Shown here one piece after another: positions 59,172-64,000 of a stretch of DNA of 64,000 nt. The notes beneath the pieces are model-generated. The model ran no database searches. It was not told where the DNA came from and saw only the letters and a program-made list of their open reading frames with translations. Origin of the DNA: Palsa-744 sp036498265 (GTDB lineage: Bacteria > Actinomycetota > Thermoleophilia > Solirubrobacterales > Solirubrobacteraceae); NCBI GenBank assembly GCA_036498265.1, contig DASYFT010000005.1:124001-188000 (forward strand). Direction: 5' to 3'. The first letter of the stretch is position 1. Every line of letters starts with the position of its first letter. Made by a program: the position numbers and the translations under genes.

Positions 59172-60155
59172 GTGAGCACTCCCGTTCGAGTAACGGTCAC
59201 CGGCGCCGCAGGTCAGATCGGCTACAGCATCGTCTTCCGCATCGCGGGCGGACAGCTGCTGGGGCCCGGCCAGCCGATCGACCTCCGCCTGCTGGAGATA
59301 CCGCAGGCCATGTCCGCACTGGAGGGCGTCGCGATGGAGCTCGTCGACTGCGCGTTCCCGCTGCTGGCGAACCTCGATCTGCACGACAACCCCGACGACG
59401 CCTTCGACGGCGTCAACCTTGCATTGCTCGTCGGCTCGCGGCCGCGCACGAAGGGCATGGAGCGCGCCGAGCTGCTGAGCGAGAACGGCAAGATCTTCAC
59501 AGGCCAGGGGAGGTCGCTCAACGAGCGGGCCGCGCCCGATGTGAAAGTGCTCACGGTGGGCAACCCCGCCAACACGAACTGCCTGATCGCCATGAACAAC
59601 GCGCCCGACGTACCCAACGAGCGCTTCACATCGATGATGCGCCTCGACCACAACCGCGCGGTCGCCCAGCTCGCCGCCAAGCTCCAGGTCCCAGTCACTG
59701 ACGTCTCCAACATGGGTGTCTGGGGCAACCACTCGCCGACCATGTACCCGGACCTGTTCCACGCCAAGGTGGGAGGCGAGCTCGCGGCCGGGAAGGTCGA
59801 CGACCAGGCGTGGATCGAAGACGAGTTCCTGCCCGGCGTCGGCAAGCGCGGCGCGGCGATCATCGAGGCGCGCGGCGCATCATCCGCCGCGTCCGCCGCC
59901 AGCGCCGCCATCGATCACGTCCGCGACTGGGTGACCGGCACGGATGGGCGCTGGGTCTCGATGGGCGTCACCTCCGACGGCTCCTATGGGATCCCGGAGG
60001 GCCTCATGAGTGGCTTCCCGTGCACCTGCGCCGGCGGTGAGTACGCCATCGTCCAGGGGATCGAGCTCGATGACTTCTCTCGTGCGCGCATCGACGCCTC
60101 TGTCGCAGAGCTCGTCAGCGAGCGCGACACCGTCTCCGAGCAGGGCCTGATCTAG
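59172..60155 (+). CDS. mdh: malate dehydrogenase (cytosolic type)
   Basis: The 327-residue NAD-dependent enzyme oxidises malate to oxaloacetate. It has the Rossmann motif VTVTGAAGQIGYSIVFRIAGG, the substrate arginines in GSRPRTKGMERAELL, TVGNPANTNCLIA with catalytic-loop residues, MMRLDHNRAVAQLA and the active-site His in GVWGNHSPTMYPD. The GTG at 59172 has AGGAG eight bases upstream. Its final codons are the first unit of a 24-bp tandem repeat that continues past the stop codon. A strong hairpin lies 133 bases downstream. Confidence 0.95.
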   Translation: MSTPVRVTVTGAAGQIGYSIVFRIAGGQLLGPGQPIDLRLLEIPQAMSALEGVAMELVDCAFPLLANLDLHDNPDDAFDGVNLALLVGSRPRTKGMERAELLSENGKIFTGQGRSLNERAAPDVKVLTVGNPANTNCLIAMNNAPDVPNERFTSMMRLDHNRAVAQLAAKLQVPVTDVSNMGVWGNHSPTMYPDLFHAKVGGELAAGKVDDQAWIEDEFLPGVGKRGAAIIEARGASSAASAASAAIDHVRDWVTGTDGRWVSMGVTSDGSYGIPEGLMSGFPCTCAGGEYAIVQGIELDDFSRARIDASVAELVSERDTVSEQGLI

Positions 60156-60213
60156 ACACAGGCGGAGGGCCTGATCCGGACACTGACGGAGGGCCTGATC
60201 CGGACACTGCCGA
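60142..60213 (+). repeat. three 24-bp tandem repeats overlapping the mdh stop codon
   Basis: Units at 60142-60165, 60166-60189 and 60190-60213 share the AGGGCCTGATC core and a GACAC(A/T)G element. The first unit encodes the last residues of malate dehydrogenase and its TAG stop; in the later copies the TAG is CGG. They look like a 3' tandem duplication of the gene end. Confidence 0.85.
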
Positions 60214-60217
60214 CGGA

Positions 60218-60266
60218 CGGGTGCGGCGCTGCACTGCCGGACGCCGCCGGGTACGGCGCTGCAGTC
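60218..60266 (+). repeat. 30-bp period repeat downstream of mdh
   Basis: CGGGTGCGGCGCTGCACTG (60218-60236) recurs as CGGGTACGGCGCTGCAGTC (60248-60266), 30 bases apart with three differences. It directly follows the 24-bp repeats, so the whole mdh tail is repeat-built. Confidence 0.65.
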
Positions 60267-60288
60267 TGTTGCGCAAGCCCTCATGCAG

Positions 60289-60320
60289 AAGGGGCGCGGT
60301 CACAGTCGACCGCGCCCCTT
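60289..60320. terminator. bidirectional terminator hairpin between mdh and the AT-hook gene
   Basis: AAGGGGCGCGGTC (60289-60301) and GACCGCGCCCCTT (60308-60320) are perfect 13-bp arms with a six-base loop. The arms begin with AA and end with TT, so the hairpin can act for both convergent transcripts. Confidence 0.8.
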
Positions 60321-60383
60321 CACCCACTTCACCGCCGGCAGCCGGGAGGACGCTGAGAGCGTCGAGCAGCAGGCAGGATCACG

Positions 60384-60836
60384 TCATTTCCTGGGATGCC
60401 AGCCGCGCCCCTGCTTTTTGACCTTGCCTTCCTGTTCCAGCCCGGGCAGCACGCGGTAGAGGTAGTTCTGCTTTATCCCCATCTTGGCCGCCAGCTCAGG
60501 GATGGTTATGCCGGGCTGACCCTGCACGAAGCCGAGGGCCTCAGCCGCACGGGTGCCGCTGCCTTTGCGCCTCCCCGCTCGGCGGCCGGCAGGACGCCCG
60601 GGTTTACGCGCGACTTTGGTCGTTTTCGCTTTCGTCGTCGAGCGGGAGCCGCGGGGGCGGCCGGGTCCGCGGCGGCGGGGAGCGGCCGTGGCGCTCGCCG
60701 ACGCGGAGGATGACCCGCCGACGCCGGCCAGCGCGGAGGCGGCCGACTCGAGGCGGTTGTACTCGTCGACCAGCGGCTTCAGCTCTTTCAGTCGATCTGT
60801 GATCTCTCGGCGCTTCTCGTCAAGGAAGTCAGTCAC
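60384..60836 (-). CDS. AT-hook DNA-binding protein with C-terminal winged helix
   Basis: The 150-residue basic protein has an N-terminal coiled coil (DEKRREITDRLKELKPLVDEYNRLE), AT-hook-like GRP motifs (RRRGPGRPRGSR and RKPGRPAGRRAGRRKGS), and a C-terminal helix-turn-helix (AAEALGFVQGQPGITIPELAAKMGIKQNYLYRVLPGLEQEGKV). It is probably a nucleoid-associated or regulatory protein. The GTG start at 60836 is followed by the coiled coil. A 21-bp perfect palindrome lies 24 bases upstream and may be its own operator. The gene converges on mdh. Confidence 0.75.
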   Translation of the reverse strand: MTDFLDEKRREITDRLKELKPLVDEYNRLESAASALAGVGGSSSASASATAAPRRRGPGRPRGSRSTTKAKTTKVARKPGRPAGRRAGRRKGSGTRAAEALGFVQGQPGITIPELAAKMGIKQNYLYRVLPGLEQEGKVKKQGRGWHPRK

Positions 60837-60859
60837 GGTGGCATCCTGTTCACTAGTGT

Positions 60860-60880
60860 CGATGTGACGCAGTCACATCG
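60860..60880. promoter_or_regulatory. 21-bp perfect palindrome upstream of the AT-hook gene
   Basis: CGATGTGAC and its exact complement GTCACATCG flank GCA. The inner TGTGA/TCACA halves recall a CRP-type site, but the spacer is five bases instead of six. Two ACTAGT palindromes (60852-60857 and 60901-60906) flank it. It lies in the 55-base gap between the SRPBCC and AT-hook genes, and could be an operator or an RNA hairpin. Confidence 0.6.
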
Positions 60881-60891
60881 CATTGCCGGCG

Positions 60892-61359
60892 TTACCTTAC
60901 ACTAGTTCTTTTGGATTTCCGTTCCAGGTGATCTCTCAAAAGATCGAGCGTGCGCGTCGCCTCGCGAACGGGGATGCCACCGACCAGCGCTCGGCTGACC
61001 ACCGCGCCGAGCGGTCCGAGCGGAGCCCTGAACTCGTTGCGGTAGTCAAAGCGCGTGCCGCCGTCGTCTGGCTTCAGGATGTACTCGCTGCGCGCACGCG
61101 ACCGCGCCGGGCCGCGTCCCTCCCAGACGGCCAGCTCGTCCGGCCTGCACTCCACGAGCTTCCAGTGAACGTCCACGTTGACCCCACGCAGGTGGATGCG
61201 CTGGTCCATCTCGTACCCCACCCGCAGCGGCCCCTCATCGGCGTGCAGCAGCTTGCGGTGAATCGTCACCCAGTCGCCCAGCGAGGCGGGATCCATGACC
61301 GTCCTCCACACCTCGGCCGGTGGCGCTGCGATCTGGATCGAGGCTGTGACAACGCTCAT
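60892..61359 (-). CDS. SRPBCC (polyketide cyclase/START-fold) family protein
   Basis: The protein of about 155 residues has the helix-grip fold pattern: VVTASIQIAAPPAEVWRTVMDPASLGDWV at the start, a strand-rich core (YILKPDDGGTRFDYRNEF) and a C-terminal helix (REATRTLDLLRDHLERKSKR). Family members bind hydrophobic ligands or act in polyketide and aromatic metabolism; no specific role can be assigned. I start at the ATG at 61359, at the fold boundary. An ATG at 61428, just after the upstream stop, would add 23 residues and fit translational coupling. Confidence 0.8.
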   Translation of the reverse strand: MSVVTASIQIAAPPAEVWRTVMDPASLGDWVTIHRKLLHADEGPLRVGYEMDQRIHLRGVNVDVHWKLVECRPDELAVWEGRGPARSRARSEYILKPDDGGTRFDYRNEFRAPLGPLGAVVSRALVGGIPVREATRTLDLLRDHLERKSKRTSVR

Positions 61360-61431
61360 GGGAGTGGCCGCCGCGGCACTCGGCGAGGTCAGAACCGTAC
61401 CGTGTGGGGACGGCGCACACCCGGTCATCCA

Positions 61432-62418
61432 TCAGCGCGCGGCCAGCGGCTCGAGTCGCTCCCATTCGCGCAGCGCGTTCTCCACAGCGGACTCGAACGT
61501 GTGCAGGGTGACGTTCAGTCGCTCGGCGGCATCGTCGTCCGCCGGCAGCAGGTCTCCCTGAAGCCCCTCCATCAGCGGCAGCACCAGCTCGGGATCCTCA
61601 CCGGTGATCGCCGCCGCCACCCGGGCCGTGATCCCGGTGAGGTTCACCCCCATGCGTAGCGACGGCCGGCTCACAAGCATGAGCTCGGCGATGCCGGCCA
61701 GCATCTGGCCGTATGTCAGCGTGTCCGGACCGCCCACCTCCAGCGAGAGGCCTCCCAGCGGGGCCGCGGCAGCCGCGGCAAGCATCTCGGTCACGTCGCG
61801 AGCATCGATCGGCTGCGTGCGGAACCGCTGCCACGCGGGCAGTGTGAGAACCGGCATGCGCTCCACGAGGTGCACCAGGAGCCTGAACGAGCGCGAGTGG
61901 GCCCCGATCACGATCGAGGCGCGCAGCGCGATCGAGTCGGGCACCGCATCGAACAGGATGCGCTCCACCTCGATGCGGCTCGCAAGGTGGCGCGACGGCC
62001 GCCGCCTGCGCTCCCGTGCCGGGCCGGCTCCCGCCCAGCCAGGAGGCAGCCCGCCGAGGTAGACGATGCGCCGCACGCCGGCGGCGGCCGCCGCTGCGCC
62101 GAACGTCTCGGCCGCCACGCGCTCTCGCTCGGCGAAGGGTGCGCTCTCCGAGGGCGTTCTCTCCATCGAGTGGATCAGGTAATAGGCAACCTCGACGCCC
62201 TCGAGAGCGCGCTCGAGGCCCGAGCCGCTGAGGGCATCGCCACGAACGACCTCGAGCTCCGGCGGTGTCGCCTCCGGCGGCTCGGGCAGCCGGGCGAGCG
62301 CCTCGGCGACGCGCGAGGGCCTTCGCGCGAGCGCGCGCACGAGATGACCGTCGGAGCGCAGGCGCGGGACGAGCAGAGAGCCGGCGAACCCGCTGGCGCC
62401 GGTGACGAGCACTTGCAT
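61432..62418 (-). CDS. NAD(P)-binding atypical SDR (NmrA / NDUFA9-like)
   Basis: The protein of about 328 residues has the Rossmann start MQVLVTGASGFAGSLLVPRL, then LEVVRGDALSGSGLERALEGVEVAYYLIHSM, RRIVYLGGLPP and LRASIVIGAHSRSF. This is the atypical short-chain dehydrogenase group with nucleotide-sugar epimerase-like and complex-I-associated members. No catalytic YxxxK is clear. The ATG at 62418 is preferred; a GTG six bases earlier is possible. It is followed closely by the SRPBCC gene, likely one transcript. Confidence 0.78.
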   Translation of the reverse strand: MQVLVTGASGFAGSLLVPRLRSDGHLVRALARRPSRVAEALARLPEPPEATPPELEVVRGDALSGSGLERALEGVEVAYYLIHSMERTPSESAPFAERERVAAETFGAAAAAAGVRRIVYLGGLPPGWAGAGPARERRRRPSRHLASRIEVERILFDAVPDSIALRASIVIGAHSRSFRLLVHLVERMPVLTLPAWQRFRTQPIDARDVTEMLAAAAAAPLGGLSLEVGGPDTLTYGQMLAGIAELMLVSRPSLRMGVNLTGITARVAAAITGEDPELVLPLMEGLQGDLLPADDDAAERLNVTLHTFESAVENALREWERLEPLAAR

Positions 62419-62645
62419 GTGCACAGATGATGACGCGGGGAGCGCCCGGGCCCGGAACGCTCGGAAAGTGCGCCCCGATCACCGAGATTGTCACACCAAC
62501 GTGACTCGTTCCAGGCTATTTACGCTGAGCGATCGTTTTCTCTGCGATTTGCGAGGTGCCGCGTCGCGGGGCCTTGAGTGGGTCCCCGGATGGTGCTTTG
62601 ATCGCTCGCGTTCCATCCAATTCGACTCGCGGGCGGGGGAAGACG

Positions 62646-62891
62646 TTGGCACAGACCAGGCAGGCTGGGCGAGCGCCCACACGGGCGCGCAAGGTGACTT
62701 GCGAGGATTGCTTCTTCCGCGTGAACCTCCTGTGCGCGCTCGAGCTCACCGAGCCCTGCGCCACGTTCCGCCCCCACGAGGCGCAGCTGAGGCCACCGCA
62801 GCAGCTGCGCCTCGTCTTCCGCCAGGAGCGCCGCTCGCGCGCCGCCTGGGCGTTCCCGTCGGCCCAGGAGCAGGCCGCCCTCCACGCCTGA
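62646..62891 (+). CDS. small Cys-containing conserved-type protein (81 aa)
   Basis: A basic N-terminus (AQTRQAGRAPTRARK) leads into VTCEDCFFRVNLLCALELTEPCATFRPH, four Cys residues that could form a zinc or iron site, and a basic tail. The TTG at 62646 is chosen because GGGGGAAG lies just upstream; the longer frame has no ribosome site. I believe similar small proteins occur in related actinobacteria, which is unverified. The 221 bases upstream hold nothing I can identify. Confidence 0.6.
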   Translation: MAQTRQAGRAPTRARKVTCEDCFFRVNLLCALELTEPCATFRPHEAQLRPPQQLRLVFRQERRSRAAWAFPSAQEQAALHA

Positions 62892-62997
62892 CCTCGGCGA
62901 GGGCCGCTTCCCGCGGGATCCGCATCGCCGTGGGACCTCCAGCCCCGCGACGTCCGCCGCACCCGTGCCGGGCTGTCCTCAGAACGCTCCCTGGGGG

Positions 62998-63003
62998 TAT
63001 ATT
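62998..63003 (+). promoter_or_regulatory. -10 box before the helical membrane protein gene
   Basis: TATATT is an unusually AT-rich -10 box for this genome. The predicted start near 63010 leaves a leader of about 36 bases. No good -35 element is visible. Confidence 0.45.
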
Positions 63004-63045
63004 CACGATGGACCTGCAATCTCTCGGCAGAGGACGGTGGCGAAG

Positions 63046-63501
63046 ATGGCAGCAAAAGACAGGATCGGCAAGGCCGCCGAAGCGGCCAGGGCGGCGCAGC
63101 GCAACCAGTACGTGCAGCGGCTGATCGAAGATGAGCAGCTTCGCTCGAGCCTGGCTGCAGCCTACGGCGCGGCCCGCAACGCGTACGGGCGCATGAGCAA
63201 CGGCAAGCCCGCGACGCGCGCTCTGTTCGAGGACCGCAAGCTCCAGCGCGAACTCAGAGATGCGGCGAACGCGCTGCGCGACGCCTCGGCCTCCCTGCGC
63301 GAACCTCCGAGGCGCAAGCGCAGGGGCGGCATCGGCCGCTCGCTGCTCCTGCTCGCGGTCGCGGCCGGGCTTGCGATGGTTCTCAGCGAGGAGCTGCGCT
63401 CGAAGGTGCTGGACCTCCTCTTCGGCGCGGAGGAGCAGTTCGACTACAGCTCGACCACGACGCCCGCGCAGCCCGCACCCGCGGGCGCGTCCGCGAGCTG
63501 A
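63046..63501 (+). CDS. helical protein with one C-terminal membrane segment
   Basis: The protein of about 151 residues is helical and charged for its first 95 residues (RIGKAAEAARAAQRNQYVQRLIEDEQLRSS and ATRALFEDRKLQRELRDAANALRDASASL). A basic cluster (PPRRKRRGG), a hydrophobic segment (IGRSLLLLAVAAGLAMVL) and an acidic tail follow. It appears to be a cytoplasmic-domain, tail-anchored protein. The start may be the GTG at 63037 instead. It is followed after 15 bases by a TetR-type gene. Function is unknown. Confidence 0.65.
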   Translation: MAAKDRIGKAAEAARAAQRNQYVQRLIEDEQLRSSLAAAYGAARNAYGRMSNGKPATRALFEDRKLQRELRDAANALRDASASLREPPRRKRRGGIGRSLLLLAVAAGLAMVLSEELRSKVLDLLFGAEEQFDYSSTTTPAQPAPAGASAS

Positions 63502-63516
63502 GCCTCCGTCACGGCG

Positions 63517-64000
63517 ATGACCGCGGTGGATGCGACCACGGTGGGCAGGCCTCGCGCAGATGGCGCCGCGCGCTCGCAGACGCCGGCGCCACCGGCCCGC
63601 TCGCTCTCGGGTGAGAAGGCGCAGCGGATAATCGACTCGATGCGCCGCAGCGTCGCGCGCCGCGGCACAGCCGGCTCGACCTTCGATCGCGTCTCGCGCG
63701 AGGCAGGGGTCTCCAGGGGTCTGCTGCACTACTACTTCGGCACGAAGGAGCAGCTGCTCGTCGAGGCCGTTCGGCGTGACTGCGAGCTGCGCCTGGAGCT
63801 GCTCGAGCGCAGGCTGTCGACCGCACAGAGCGCCGAGGACTACATCGGCCTCATGGCCGAGAACCTCGAGGAGACCATCCGCGACGATCCTGATTTCCTC
63901 ACACTGGTCTACGAGCTGTTCACCCTCTCACGCCGAAACGTCGACATCGCTGTCGAGTACGCCGGCCTGATGCGCCGCACGCGCGAACACGTCGCCGGGA
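63517..64000 (+). CDS. TetR family transcriptional regulator (cut by right edge)
   Basis: The first 161 codons are visible. After a disordered N-terminal stretch of about 32 residues, the HTH domain reads EKAQRIIDSMRRSVARRGTAGSTFDRVSREAGVSRGLLHYYFGTKEQLLVEAV, the TetR hallmark with LHYYFGTKE. The start of the ligand-binding helical domain follows (EETIRDDPDFLTLVYELFTLSRR). The ATG at 63517 lies 15 bases after the previous stop. Its target is not visible. Confidence 0.85.
   Translation, partial: MTAVDATTVGRPRADGAARSQTPAPPARSLSGEKAQRIIDSMRRSVARRGTAGSTFDRVSREAGVSRGLLHYYFGTKEQLLVEAVRRDCELRLELLERRLSTAQSAEDYIGLMAENLEETIRDDPDFLTLVYELFTLSRRNVDIAVEYAGLMRRTREHVAG

Noticed and set aside
60862..60878. 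CRP binding site
   Set aside because: The TGTGA/TCACA halves are five bases apart instead of six, so it was listed as a palindrome of unknown factor.

Overview
The window is chromosomal DNA from a high-GC actinobacterium. The gene content points to the class Thermoleophilia (Solirubrobacterales-like; Conexibacter, Solirubrobacter, Patulibacter or an uncultured relative): a Bacillus-like large SRP RNA, a dnaX-ybaB-recR-ask block, GTG/TTG starts and many apparently leaderless genes. The lineage is inferred from gene style, because no 16S or ribosomal protein gene is present. There is no CRISPR array, prophage or intact insertion sequence, and no gene-free stretch longer than about 300 bases. 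Coding density is high, with many 1-4 base overlaps between co-directional genes.

Layout. 1-5.3 kb: a membrane-protein fragment, a small membrane protein, and a two-gene operon pairing a benzoylformate decarboxylase-like ThDP enzyme with an FAD/Fe-S 2-hydroxyacid dehydrogenase. 5.4-11.6 kb: exported proteins (two PF04185 phosphoesterases, a DUF6351-type hydrolase) around a tandem ferritin-like protein. 11.7-17.8 kb: exonuclease III, a methyltransferase, a small secreted protein, an ArsP-like permease with a YHS tail, an RlpA-like lipoprotein and a hydrolase-adenylate cyclase fusion. 17.9-25.0 kb: a vanadium haloperoxidase, a BlaI/BlaR-type regulator pair, an accessory FtsH, a PF03640 secreted protein and three small unknown proteins, tied together by six copies of a 19-bp palindrome. 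25.0-30.1 kb: a sugar-type ABC transporter diverging from a triple-GAF histidine kinase. 30.1-35.3 kb: a decayed copy of the hydrolase-cyclase 5' end, a leaderless micro-ORF and an MFS exporter, a repeat-bearing lipoprotein, a YbdK-like ligase with a class II amidotransferase, and tRNA-Val(CAC). 35.3-42.9 kb: a SnoaL-like protein, a cyclase-AAA-TPR regulator, a VOC protein, NfeD-slipin, an FKBP lipoprotein and the SRP RNA. 42.9-50.9 kb: a polytopic glycosyltransferase-like protein, dnaX-ybaB-recR, aspartate kinase and a nucleotide-sugar pair. 51-60.2 kb: succinate dehydrogenase with an HdrB-like subunit, a site-2 protease, AidB, isocitrate dehydrogenase and malate dehydrogenase. 60.3-64 kb: an AT-hook protein, an SRPBCC protein, an NAD-binding protein, small actinobacterial proteins and a TetR regulator cut by the right edge.

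The strongest candidate for an undescribed system is the 17.9-25.0 kb block. The palindrome (consensus CTACTACGNNNCGTAGTAG) lies in front of the BlaI-type repressor gene, the FtsH gene, and on both sides of two divergent intergenic regions. In each divergent region an exported protein (haloperoxidase, or PF03640 protein) faces a plus-strand unit that contains one of two paralogous small proteins. This reads as a dispersed BlaI regulon linking membrane proteolysis and extracytoplasmic redox or cell-surface functions. The M56 protein lacks the penicillin-binding sensor domain of classical BlaR1.

A second theme is transcript architecture. The SRP RNA start, fixed by its terminal helix, sits six bases after a TACGAT -10 box. 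The same -10/N6/start spacing recurs in front of several coding genes, so leaderless mRNAs look common here.
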